This document shows, piece after piece, positions 17,501 to 25,554 of a stretch of DNA of 26,518 nt (position 1 is the stretch's first letter; each line of letters begins with the position of its first letter). Below the pieces are notes generated by a model that was not told the DNA's origin, ran no database searches, and saw only the letters and a program-made list of their open reading frames with translations. The stretch is from Zelonia costaricensis (Eukaryota > Euglenozoa > Kinetoplastea > Trypanosomatida > Trypanosomatidae), in NCBI GenBank assembly GCA_030849075.1, contig JASAOO010003168.1, forward strand, positions 1-26,518. The letters are read 5' to 3'. Made by a program: the position numbers and the translations under genes.

Positions 17501-17860
17501 GTGCCGTCCATGACGTCGCCCTCTGCGTACACGGCCCACCTCAGCCGCGTGGACGGCCTGCTGCTGCGACTCGTCGACGTGTTTGGCAACGACGAGGACC
17601 GCCGGCAGCACGAGCGGGCCCTGATGCAGCAGACCACCGCGTACATCGAGTGCGAGCGGCAGTTCAAGTTCTCCAGCCTGCCCTTCCAGCTCGAGTCCAT
17701 CTACTGCACCTTCGACGGGAGCGTGTGCGTCGTCCTGTACAGCGTTGTAGGCGGCACCGACAGGGCGGCTGCAGCCTCGCACCGCCACCCGAACACGTCC
17801 CGCGTCGTGCGGGAGCTGCAGTTCCACCTGGACTGCCGTGTATTTCTGAAGCGCTGCTGA
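14501..17860 (+). CDS. Large low-complexity protein with C-terminal PSP1-like domain
   Basis: A 1119-residue protein, about 900 residues of which are Ala/Ser/Gly/Gln-rich and probably disordered, with poly-Gly (41-47), several poly-Gln patches and poly-Ala tracts. Near the N terminus NKENIPP (31-37) contains a KEN motif. The C-terminal 215 residues (about 903-1119) are ordered in appearance. They begin VVAVLQFSKGQRMRF, have a helix ending in a Cys (around 1055), then FDGSVCVVLY (from F1071) and finally RVVRELQFHLDCRVFL (1101-1116). This order of elements matches the PSP1 C-terminal domain known from bacterial YaaT and kinetoplastid RNA-binding complexes, with insertions between the first strands and near 1082-1100. 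I recognise it by pattern, not by search. The open frame begins upstream at a TTG, but 14501 is the first ATG and follows the predicted acceptor. A role in RNA regulation is plausible but inferred. Confidence 0.85.
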   Translation: MPPVRTGAPTGAATAVQTAFRDVTNSYLSANKENIPPGFTGGGGGGGHPCGTSPNSTRKSRGPVPRDSAYCGTPVQGELRATSEAATTREARLGYTPSRGGAAQNAEGATVAATAAATRVAQLPLTPQGHRSLARHNGASAVADLSLASASDDSELAGGGGVARTPGLHRSHYAPAAAAASTVLGSMNTNPNGSNTSVACRLMQQQQRQQRGASQPQNPDSATVFAAATPNQTRQRPSRVARAALLSSPLYTPSGGPGLASSARLGCAAEGNNGTGAPLLTSQPSPMCTPKGARRSAALAAAAAAAAASGGGARPPYETPTRLEELSLFFNNSFESGSESPCGDAGAGMAAALSGYAAGMEAVSSSSAAAAAGAELTPTHTYDIQAAVEEMLRGCLDGSSPGKVSDASGTTPLGARRRQWQQQRQLQQQQHGTAPASPFNVNAALEALLPTATMPSGVEFDVWAPMAEAVAGAPGCTPERLTAPQGAFAESDEDEAMTTPQSDRASRGAPAAGVRRDPLVYFSTAAMPAVGDGSVRQVGADAEASPRAGSTATAESLSRHSSDVRSGFEYHCREGSGSGPDVLAMLAAAVQQHQQSRQQQQPSPPHGLDTQPQSARSTLGSAEVDVHHHAELTRELISSQSATAVPPSYGAPARGSAAGAAHHVTADPAQPPSSAALPAAAAAAARMPAPRRSHHLPQVKAAAGSLIAVGGRRVPVNKLHLLAIGDEPAAGTAASSSPSAAAGEAKATSAAARGTATSSPAAAAHHVEGPSMRRMPKPSLVTVTRTPSCGNDERVSVVSGTRSRTISSPVPGPAGQPAQTSSARPARVPASASHTSLADDAPRPVSSAVPGPSARRVPPALAAQHLQQRHCGSVGAAAATMSSSSPAAGGSGAQQQQHSSEADVVAVLQFSKGQRMRFLTNLSPAALAAAKGLVAREGGSGGAKRASSSAGGGITTSALSSRTLPTRVEVGKSYLAHVYASESPYDGVAYEDVGVCVELVVPSMTSPSAYTAHLSRVDGLLLRLVDVFGNDEDRRQHERALMQQTTAYIECERQFKFSSLPFQLESIYCTFDGSVCVVLYSVVGGTDRAAAASHRHPNTSRVVRELQFHLDCRVFLKRC
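15397..15420 (+). repeat. (GCT)n trinucleotide repeat coding poly-Ala
   Basis: An in-frame GCT repeat of about eight units inside the PSP1-domain gene, encoding an alanine run near residue 300. Such pure repeats are prone to length change. It lies in the predicted disordered region. Confidence 0.85.
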
Positions 17861-19128
17861 GGACACGTTCGTGCGAGCCATGGTCGCGGCGCGAAGCCCG
17901 CGCCCCTCTCACCGCTACGTCGACTCGCGGCCTCATCACTGCCCCTTCTCTTGCATCTTCGCCCATACAGGGTCGCCTTTGCGGGCCCGCTGCGTCTTTG
18001 CTTCCCCCCTTCTTCTCTCCTCCTCCTCCTGCTCCACGGGCGGGAGCGGGGGGGGGGCAGGACGCGCTGCATACAACTTCATAGATGCACCTCCCCCTTC
18101 TGTTTCTTCTGCCTTTTGCCGTACACACCATTTCACGTCTTTCTTTTCTTTTTGTGGTTCCCGCGGTCGTCGCCTGTTTGCGTGTGCGTCGCTGTCGGCG
18201 TGGTGTTGGCGTCCCTTCCCCTCTTCTTGCCCGTTCTGCTCGTCTTCCTGTTCTTCCACACCCGTCACTCATCGGAGCTTTGGCGCTGCCGGTGTCCTCC
18301 AGCCACGCCGTGGTGCAGCGGGGAAACGGATGAGGGGACAGGTGGAGGGAGGGGGGGGGAGGAGGGGTAGCGGCCGCGAATGCACAGCGGAGTGTGCAGG
18401 TACGGATGTGAATTCCAAAAAAAACAAAAACAAGAGAACCCCGCGTTTACACGTTGTCTTGCTCAGCTTACTCGCTTCATTAGAGATCACTGTCATCCAC
18501 TCGCACTCGTCTCCTGGTTTACCACACGCCTTTTTTCTTTTGTTTTTGTTCGCCTTTATCCCTCTCGCTATCCGCGGATGCGCCCTACACCGCCGACAGC
18601 GCCGGTGCAGCTGCTCCACACGGCGGCCGCTGTGCTTCAAGCCCCCACCGCCGTGCGATGCCGGACTGCTCCGCAGCGAGAGAGACGCACGAAGGACAGA
18701 TGAAAGGCCACCCTCTACCCCCTTCTTGCAGCTGTGTGGTTCGTATCCGAACCGCGTCGGTGCCACGAGCGTGTGGGTATCGGCGTGCTTGCACCACTGA
18801 GTTGTGTGCCTTTTGTTTCTCCTTGTGCTGCGGATTGTGGGGTCACCTCCCTTTGTTGTTCTCTCGCGCCTCTCCAGGCATCACCCCGCCCGCGTTCACC
18901 ACTTCCCCCTAATCCGTTTTTAGATTTCGTTAGATCGGCCTCGGACTTCTCCGTGCGCGTGTTGATGTGTGTGTTTTGTGTTGACATGTTCCTCGCACCT
19001 TCGTTGTACCGCACAGATGTGGCATGTGGAAAAGAGAGAGAAGAGAATCAGATTGACCGCATGCTGCCTTGCGCCTTCTTTTGTGTTTTTTTTGGGCTTT
19101 GGTGTGGAGGAGAGTCCACAGCGCAGAT

Positions 19129-19179
19129 GGGGGGGGGGATGGATGGGGGAGGTGAGGGGCAGTGAGAGGAGGTTGGGGG
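19129..19179 (+). other. G-run cluster with quadruplex potential
   Basis: Runs of ten (19129-19138), five (19145-19149), four (19156-19159) and five (19175-19179) guanines lie within 51 bases on the sense strand. The spacing allows an intramolecular G-quadruplex in DNA or in the transcript. This is structural potential only. Confidence 0.5.
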
Positions 19180-20105
19180 CAACAGAGGCTCGACTTGCAG
19201 GATGGACAAGCTCCTTCCCTCTCGCGCTCTTCTCTGTGCCCAGCTTTCTTCCCTTTTTTGTCCCTTGTCTCTCCCCTCTGAAGGCACGCGGCGTGGGTCA
19301 AGCCGAAGCCCGCACTCCCCCACAGCAGCTCTTCCACCACCCTTTTCCCTTCTTCGTCGCCTCGTTCACGTGTATCAGATATTTCTTCCGTGTTTACACG
19401 CCCGTGCGGCACACCATCGTGAGCCTACCGGGCTAGCAAGAGCCCTCCCCGATCCCCTTCTCTCCTCCCACCCACGGAAAGAGAGCTTGACTTGCGAGGA
19501 CATGCTGAGTGACTCGCATATTCACGTCTCCTCGAACGGCGGCCACACCGGCGACAGGCTAAGTGCGGTGCGACGGATGAGTGGAAAGCGGCGCGGCGCT
19601 TCACCGGCGCTCCTCTGTCTCACTGCTCTTACGGCCTTCGCGTTGACCCCCGTGCCCCGAGCCTGTGCACGTGTGTCTGTGTGTGTGGGCGATTGCTTAT
19701 AGATTTCAGAAACTAACGAAAGACGTGCACTCGCGCGCAAAAAAAAGAAAAAAAAAGTCCGCTGCAAAGAAGGACGCCACTTCGGCTGTGCAGCACATAC
19801 AGATTTGTTTCCTCTTTTCTCTCGCTCGTTCTGCCCACTTTCTTCTCCAGCAGCAGGCGCGTTGGGAGAAGCAGCGATCGGCTGACGGCGCGCTGGATGG
19901 TAAGCGCGCGGGGCGGCATCCACGCTGCGGCGGGGTGGGGGGGGGAAGGGCCCACGCTCGCGTGCAGAGCGGCCTTTGACTGGTCATTCTTTCGAGGTTG
20001 TTTTTCTTTTTTGGGCGCGTCTCCTGCCACCGATTTGAGCTTTGTGGTTCCCCCCCTCCGCCTCCATCGCTCCTCCTGCCGTGTGTCGTTGCCTCTCGCT
20101 AATCG

Positions 20106-20132
20106 CGGCTGAGCAGCCGGGAACGCGTTCCC
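20106..20132. repeat. Adjacent hairpin and 14-base perfect palindrome
   Basis: CGGCT/AGCCG (20106-20119, four-base loop) abuts the exact palindrome GGGAACGCGTTCCC (20119-20132). They sit in the long non-coding interval, eight bases before an AT-rich patch. Confidence 0.8.
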
Positions 20133-20756
20133 TCTCGTTATATATTTAGTCGCTTGTGTGCCTGTGTTTATGCAGATTGATGACGTGCGTTTAGAACCAA
20201 GAAGAAGCTTCAAAGGGAACAGCTGCAGAAAAAGGGGGATTACGAAAGAGCCGTTAGCCACGGGACGTGTTGGGAGAGCCGGTTGGGTGGCCCCGCAAGT
20301 CGGCTGCACCGCTGTCACTGCCAGCCAGCCCCGCCCCGTCTTGCCCGCGCTTGCCGTGTCCCCTTTTCTTCGTTGCCTGTGTTCCAGCTTCCCCATTTCA
20401 TACATACTTCTCATGGTATTGTGCGTGTCAGAAGAACCTCCCGCCTCCTCCGCCTCTCTGGAAGCCGTAGCAACCCGCTGTGGTTGCTTTCGCACCGGCT
20501 TTGGTGTGGGAGGGAGGCTGGAGTGGGTGGGGAGGGGGGGGGTGATCATGACAGAGACGGTCTAATGCTGTTGGCTTGGCGTGGCGGATGTCGTCGATGT
20601 TGTGTGTGTCGTGCGTCATGGCGACGCTCTTCAGAGTTGGGTACGAGCGCGGGTTAAAAAAAAAGAGAGAACGGAGAAGAGGGTGTTGACCTACACCTCC
20701 CTTTTCGTTGATGTCCCCTCACGTAGCCTGCGTGTTTGTGTGTGTGAAGGTGGTGG

Positions 20757-20776
20757 TGTGTGTGTGTGTGTGTGTG
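20757..20776. repeat. (TG)n microsatellite
   Basis: An uninterrupted TG run of ten units in non-coding DNA. Confidence 0.95.
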
Positions 20777-21125
20777 ACTGGATTGAAGCACGGTGAGTGT
20801 CACCGAACAGGAGGGCGGGTGTCGGCAAACAGGCGTCATGGAGGGGCAAGCCGTGCCGAGAGCTCCAATTGTGTTTGCACCTCCGCGGCGTCGCCTCGGT
20901 CCTTGCGTTGTTCGTCGTGTTCGTTTTTCAAGGACCACCTTCATCTCACGTGCGTGCCTGTGCGTGTGTTTGTGTGTGTGTGTGGTCGCGTTGTGCGGCG
21001 GACCCTCACCCCGATGCACGTCTTTCTTCCGAGCCGCCCTTCTTCTCTCCAGTTGCTTGAGCGACTCTGCGCCCGTTTCCTACTCATTTGAGAACTTTCA
21101 AGTAGTCGTGACGCACCGCTCGCAG

Positions 21126-21163
21126 TCCCGTCACATCCCCGCCCCCCTTTCTGGGACAGAAGG
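21126..21163 (+). promoter_or_regulatory. Possible spliced-leader acceptor for the M20 gene
   Basis: A C-rich tract (21126-21156) precedes an AG at 21162-21163. Transcripts starting here would have a first ATG at 21389, in frame with the enzyme and 46 codons upstream of the conserved start. Later AGs at 21367-21368, 21395-21396 and 21401-21402 are alternatives. No AG occurs between 21402 and the conserved ATG at 21527, although the sequence there is a strong pyrimidine tract. Confidence 0.35.
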
Positions 21164-21526
21164 AGGGACCACGCGCGCAGGAGTGCAGCTGGGACACGGC
21201 GCAGTTGCAGGCCACCGACACGGAAGCGGCGAAACTGCTCCGTCCGGCGCTGAAGTCGCGTTGTCCCGTAGAACGAAAACGGTGTAGCGTAAAGAGGCTC
21301 GAGTCTTCACCCGACGCAGGGCACGCCATCTCGAGTTTTGGGCGGTGCGTGGCCTCCGACTTGTTTAGCCACGCGCGCCGCCCCATCCATGCCAAGGCCG
21401 AGCCTGTTCCTGGCGTGCATTGCCGCTCTCACCATGTGTCCCTCATCACCCCCCCTCTTCTTCTCTCGCACTGTATCGCTTTTTCTCTCTCCCCCCGCAC
21501 ATCTACGCGTAACTCTTGCCTGCACC

Positions 21527-22729
21527 ATGCCCGTCTCGTTCGAACAGCTGCTGTCGGAGGTGCGCGCGTCGGCTGAGGAGACGACCGCGTGGCGCCGGCA
21601 CATCCACCAGCACCCGGAGCTGTCCTTCAAGGAGTCGCAGACGGCCGCGTTCATTGTGGCCACGCTGCAGAGCTTTGGGTGCGCGGCGCTGGAGATTACG
21701 CACCCGATGCCAACGTCGGTGGTGGCCAACCTGAAGGGCGGCGCCGGCGAGGGACCGATGGTGGCGCTGCGCGCGGACATCGACGCGCTGCCGGTGGACG
21801 AGGAGGCAGACGTGCCGTTCAAGTCGCAGAACAAGGGCGTGATGCACGCGTGCGGGCACGACGTGCACACGGCGATGCTGCTGGGTGCGGCGAAGGTGAT
21901 TTGCGCGCACGCGGACGAGATCAAGGGCAGCGTGCGCTTCATCTTCCAGCACGCGGAGGAGCTGCTGCCCGGCGGCGCGAAGGAGCTCGTGGCTGCAGGC
22001 GTGATGGAGGGCGTCTCGCGCATCTTCGGCATGCACTGCTCGCCGCAGTACCAGGCCGGCACCGTGGGCCTCATGCCCGGCATCATCACGAGCTACCCGG
22101 ACTCCTTCAAGCTGATGATCCACGGCCGTGGCGGGCACGCGTCGACGCCGCAGCTGCTGGTGGACCCCGTGCCGATTGCGGCGGAGATCGTCATGGCAAT
22201 CCAGACGATTGTCGCGCGCAAGATCGACCCGAAGGTGGCGCCGGTGGTCTCGATTGCGACGATGACGACGGGCCCTAACGAGAGCCACAACGTCATTCCG
22301 GACGAGGTGAAGCTGATGGGCACGGTGCGCTCGCAGGACAAGGGCGTGCGCGAGCAGGTGCCGCGCGACATCGAGCGGATCGCCTCGAACATCGCGGCGG
22401 CGCACGGCGCGACGGCCACGCTGGAATTCACGTTCGGCTACGACTGCTGCGACAACGACCCCGAGGTGACGGCGCAGATCCACTCTGTTGGCGAGCGCGT
22501 GATCGGCGCGGAGAACATCATCGACCCGAAGGTGCCGCTCTACGGTGGCGAGGACTTCTCCGCGTACCAGCTGGAGAAGCCGGGCTGCTACCTCTGGCTC
22601 GGCACGGGCAACAAGTCGCAGGGGATCTGCGAGACGTGCCACTCGACGAAGTTCCGCGTGGATGAGACGGCCATTCCGATCGGCGTGAGCTTCCATGTGG
22701 GCTTTGTCTACGACAACGTCATCGCTTAG
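21527..22729 (+). CDS. M20D-family amidohydrolase (N-acyl-L-amino acid amidohydrolase-like)
   Basis: A 400-residue metal-dependent enzyme that hydrolyses the amide bond of N-acylated amino acids or related substrates; relatives are annotated as aminoacylase, hippurate hydrolase or thermostable carboxypeptidase. M20D metal ligands are all visible: Cys109 and His111 in HACGHD (107-112), Glu144-Glu145 in HAEELLPGG (Glu144 as general base and 145 as ligand, by family analogy), His170 in GMHC, and His372 near the C terminus, with YGGEDF at 339-344. The dimerisation 'lid' domain begins around 185-190 ([13 protein letters not shown]). An [12 protein letters not shown] motif near the start (24-35) is typical of the family, so the fold is complete from 21527. 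An in-frame ATG at 21389 could add 46 residues including a hydrophobic stretch ([11 protein letters not shown]), which might be a signal or targeting sequence. I keep the conserved start. Exact substrate is unknown. Confidence 0.92.
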   Translation: MPVSFEQLLSEVRASAEETTAWRRHIHQHPELSFKESQTAAFIVATLQSFGCAALEITHPMPTSVVANLKGGAGEGPMVALRADIDALPVDEEADVPFKSQNKGVMHACGHDVHTAMLLGAAKVICAHADEIKGSVRFIFQHAEELLPGGAKELVAAGVMEGVSRIFGMHCSPQYQAGTVGLMPGIITSYPDSFKLMIHGRGGHASTPQLLVDPVPIAAEIVMAIQTIVARKIDPKVAPVVSIATMTTGPNESHNVIPDEVKLMGTVRSQDKGVREQVPRDIERIASNIAAAHGATATLEFTFGYDCCDNDPEVTAQIHSVGERVIGAENIIDPKVPLYGGEDFSAYQLEKPGCYLWLGTGNKSQGICETCHSTKFRVDETAIPIGVSFHVGFVYDNVIA

Positions 22730-22755
22730 TGGAGCGGCGAGCAGCAGGAAAAGGC

Positions 22756-22796
22756 GTATGCGTGTGTGCGTATGTGTGTGTATGTGTGTGTGCGTT
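22756..22796. repeat. Imperfect TG-rich tract after the M20 stop codon
   Basis: Alternating TG/CG/TA units starting about 27 bases after the M20 stop, probably at the beginning of its 3' UTR. Confidence 0.8.
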
Positions 22797-23483
22797 CGAA
22801 TGCGCATGAAGAGTAGGGAGGGTGCGTGGGGGAGGTATCTCAGAAGGAGCAGTAGGGAGAGCTGCTACAGGGGACTTCCGTGAACTGTTGAACGCGGCGA
22901 AGAGAGAGAGGGGGAGTCCGAGCACACACGCGCCACATTATTTTCAAACTCGTGTGGCCTGCTGCTGCCGTTCCTCCCTCGCATCTTCTCTTACTCGGTG
23001 TGTGCGTGCTAGTATCGGTTTCTCACCTTTCTTTACAACAAAAAAAAATCTGGTGCAAACGTTTGTATGTGTATGTGCATGCGTGTTTTGGGGTCCTCAT
23101 GAGAGTGTGGATGCGTGTTCGCATGCTGCCGACCCCTTATTAGCGTGTTGTTTAATTACCTTCTTATTGGGGCCGCGAACTGCCCTCCTCCCTTTCCCTC
23201 TTCCCTTTCGTGTTCTCTTCATTCTTGTTTTCTTTTCCTTTCTGCCCTTCGTAGCGTGTTTGTGCGTTGTGGAGAAGGTGCATAGCTTCACAGTCTCGCT
23301 CAACGTGCACGCGTACGTGTGTCTGTGCGTGTGCGTGTGTGTGTGTCGGAAACTCCTTACGTGCACCTTCCGCAGTGGGTGCCGGTATCGCCAGCTGGCC
23401 GCCGTGTAGAACTGTCACAAGCGCAGACTCCACCGAGGCGGTCCCACTCACCACAGCGCACTCAAGGGAGATGAGAGGGAGGA

Positions 23484-23484
23484 N
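23484..23484. other. Ambiguous base (N)
   Basis: A single N in otherwise fully called non-coding sequence. It may be an assembly uncertainty or an unresolved heterozygous position. Confidence 1.
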
Positions 23485-24796
23485 GTCACTGATGGCGGCT
23501 CGAGAACCGACGTCGAAAACCGTGACAAACACACGTCAAGCACCAAGGTCGAGCGCGGAGCTGCCCCCAAAAAGAACACAAAAAAAACGCCATTGTAGGG
23601 TGGACGGTGAGACGGCCACGTCGACGAGGTTCGAGTGCGGGGATGGGGGAGGGGTGCACATGTTGTAGACTGAGCCGTACGGGTGTGACGCGGAGTGACC
23701 GTGCCCCCCCCTCTGCGGAGTGCTCTCTTCCCTCCTTTCCCCCGGTGCTTGACTGACGGCGCTCGCGTTCTCTGCCCGCAGCAGCTCCGCCCCACTGCTA
23801 TTTTCCCCGTCTGCGCTTACGTTGTATCTTTTCTCTGTTTGTGCGTTTCTGCGCCTTTTTTCTTCCTTCTAAGTCCTGCCCCCCCCTCCCTCTTCTCTCG
23901 CCCCTCCCCTTCCGCAGCACCGTGTCGGCGTCTGGCGTGGTGCGGCACAGCCGGTCCGGGAGGGAAGCGCACGTGGCTGAACTCCTCACGGTACGGAGAG
24001 GTAAGAAAGACGCACATGAGAAGCGGTTTGCACTCCTCCTCACAAGACGAAGAACGACACGTGCCGTGCACACCACCGCCGCACGCAGGTGGAAAGATGC
24101 CCTCGCCGTGGAGGACATGCAGTGTTGGAGGAGAGGCATGAACGCGCAGAAGCGGAGACGCCGATACCCTTCTAGGGCCACCACTGAAGACCCAAAGAAA
24201 GTCAAAACCGGCAGGGACGGGCGGAACACGGAAAAAAAAGAAAAATGCAGGGGTCGTGCGTCAACTCCCGATGGACGCATCCTCCTTTTGTGCGCGCCCG
24301 TCTCTTGACGAGATTCTGTGCTGTCAAGGCTGCTTGGACGCACACAGTGTCACTTCTGCCTCTCGTCACTCCTCCTCTCCTCGCACTCCGCACGTCCACC
24401 ATTCCTTGTCACCCGTGCCGTCTCGACTCCGCTCTTGAACGAGTATCAATTCATCGCGACGTACACGCCCCCCCCCCTCTCCCCCTCCACGCTTGTGTCG
24501 GCAACACACCTTGACACCTACACACCTTCACACCCACACCTCCATCGATCCTCCTTGTCCCTCTCGCTGCCAACCAACGTCGCGAAGCTGTCTCCCACCA
24601 GCCCCCCCACAGTCCTCCACCTCTTTCTCCCGCGCTCTCTCTATTTCTCGCCAAACTTCTTTTGTCCTCACGACCCCCGTGTGTGTGTGACATCCCCGCG
24701 TCCTCTCGCTCCCCGTCTCCTTTATTTGATTCTTCCTTCGTGTTCCGACTCCTCTGTTCTCCAGTTTCGCCGCCTCGCGTGTGTTGGCGTGTTTTC

Positions 24797-24812
24797 TGTG
24801 TGTGTGTGTGTG
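24797..24812. repeat. (TG)n microsatellite
   Basis: An uninterrupted TG run of eight units in the pyrimidine-rich region upstream of the PLAC8 gene. Confidence 0.95.
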
Positions 24813-24945
24813 CTTGCCTGCCAGCAGCAACCTTCTGTTTTATTCGCTTGACCACCCTACCGCTCAAACAAAGAAGGCTGACGCTCTTGACACGTCTTTC
24901 CAGCGAGCGCACTCCTTGTCCCAGGTAAGGTGCGGCGATCATCAG

Positions 24946-24982
24946 CTGCTTTCACTCCCTTTTTTGTTCTCTTGCACCCCAG
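24946..24982 (+). promoter_or_regulatory. Predicted spliced-leader acceptor for the PLAC8-family gene
   Basis: A T-rich tract (24948-24972) and CACCCC lead to the first AG at 24981-24982. The leader is 86 bases and has no ATG before 25069. A weaker alternative is the AG at 24763-24764 after another pyrimidine tract. Confidence 0.7.
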
Positions 24983-25068
24983 TTCTCCTTCTCTGCACCC
25001 GTCCTCTACCGACCCTCATCGCCACCCTCACCTTCACCCACCTACACACACGCACACACTCCGCCGCA

Positions 25069-25554
25069 ATGGCTGCCAAGACTCAGAGTAACTACACCCA
25101 GCTGCCTCAGGGGGAGCCGCAGGAGGTGGTGCCGACGGCTCCTCACATTGTGCAGAGTGTGACCCGCCCGTGGCACTATGGCCTGTGCGTCATGTGCACC
25201 GAGATAAACTCGTGTCTGGAGTGCTGCTGCTGCATGCCGTGCCAAATGAGTCGACAGTACAACGTGCTCTATCACAACGAGGCGGAGCTGCACGTGCCAG
25301 TGTGCATTGCACTGACGCTCCTGGACGGCGCTGGCGTGCCAGCCAGCTTCGCCCTGCAGTACGTCATCCGCTCTGACATCCGCCGTCGCTACGGCATCGA
25401 GGGCGGCGTCGTCTCGGACTGCTGCATGTCTTGGCTTTGCCTGCCGTGCGCGGTGCAGCAGCAGTTCCTGGAGCTCACCTCGGTTGGCGCCTGCCCGGGC
25501 ATGAGCATGTGCGGCGTCACTCCCGTCACGCCAGCGGAGCCGACCATGGTCTAG
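25069..25554 (+). CDS. PLAC8-family Cys-rich protein (trypanosomatid ama1-like)
   Basis: A 161-residue PLAC8 protein. The family signature is two cysteine clusters: CCCCMPC at 52-58, preceded by C40, C43 and C49, and DCC..WLCLPC at 118-127 followed by AVQQQ. Between them (75-99) is a moderately hydrophobic segment. In other eukaryotes PLAC8/Cornifelin proteins are small membrane-associated proteins linked to cell size, metal handling or lipid metabolism. In trypanosomatid genomes similar proteins are annotated 'ama1'. The frame is open upstream, but 25069 is the first ATG after the acceptor and gives a compact protein of normal family length (about 100-190 residues). The C-terminal Cys residues (142, 148) may be extra metal-binding or acylation sites. 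There is no signal peptide. Function in this organism is not known from sequence. Confidence 0.9.
   Translation: MAAKTQSNYTQLPQGEPQEVVPTAPHIVQSVTRPWHYGLCVMCTEINSCLECCCCMPCQMSRQYNVLYHNEAELHVPVCIALTLLDGAGVPASFALQYVIRSDIRRRYGIEGGVVSDCCMSWLCLPCAVQQQFLELTSVGACPGMSMCGVTPVTPAEPTMV

Larger units (their letters stand above)
17861..21526. other. Longest gene-free interval, before the M20 amidohydrolase
   Basis: About 3.67 kb without a supportable gene on either strand; open frames here have mixed third positions and no recognisable domains. Visible contents are T-rich pyrimidine tracts (18130-18150, 18528-18570, 19225-19275, 19805-19850), a G-run cluster (19129-19179), paired palindromes (20106-20132) next to an AT-rich patch (20140-20149), a TG run (20757-20776) and a balanced block (21126-21360) that probably forms the leader of the M20 gene. 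A tract plus AG at 18598-18599 resembles a splice acceptor without an obvious gene behind it. Confidence 0.55.
22730..25068. other. Intergenic region between M20 and PLAC8 genes
   Basis: About 2.3 kb without a supportable gene. It begins with an imperfect TG-rich stretch (22756-22796) just after the M20 stop. A pyrimidine-rich block (23150-23250) follows, then two purine-balanced blocks (23380-23700 and 23910-24240) whose open frames lack coding character. It ends in a long C/T-rich region (24290-24780) before the PLAC8 leader. One ambiguous base lies at 23484. Confidence 0.6.

Noticed and set aside
20170..20565. Open frame of about 130 codons starting MQIDDVRLEPRR in the long spacer
   Set aside because: Mixed codon use, no recognisable domain, and no clean pyrimidine tract plus AG directly upstream.
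23626..23640. GGTTCGAGTGC resembling a tRNA B box
   Set aside because: No matching A box or acceptor/anticodon stems in the preceding 60 bases.
23798..24343. 181-residue minus-strand open frame in the M20-PLAC8 spacer
   Set aside because: Low-complexity Arg/Ser-rich translation without a domain, on the strand opposite all genes.
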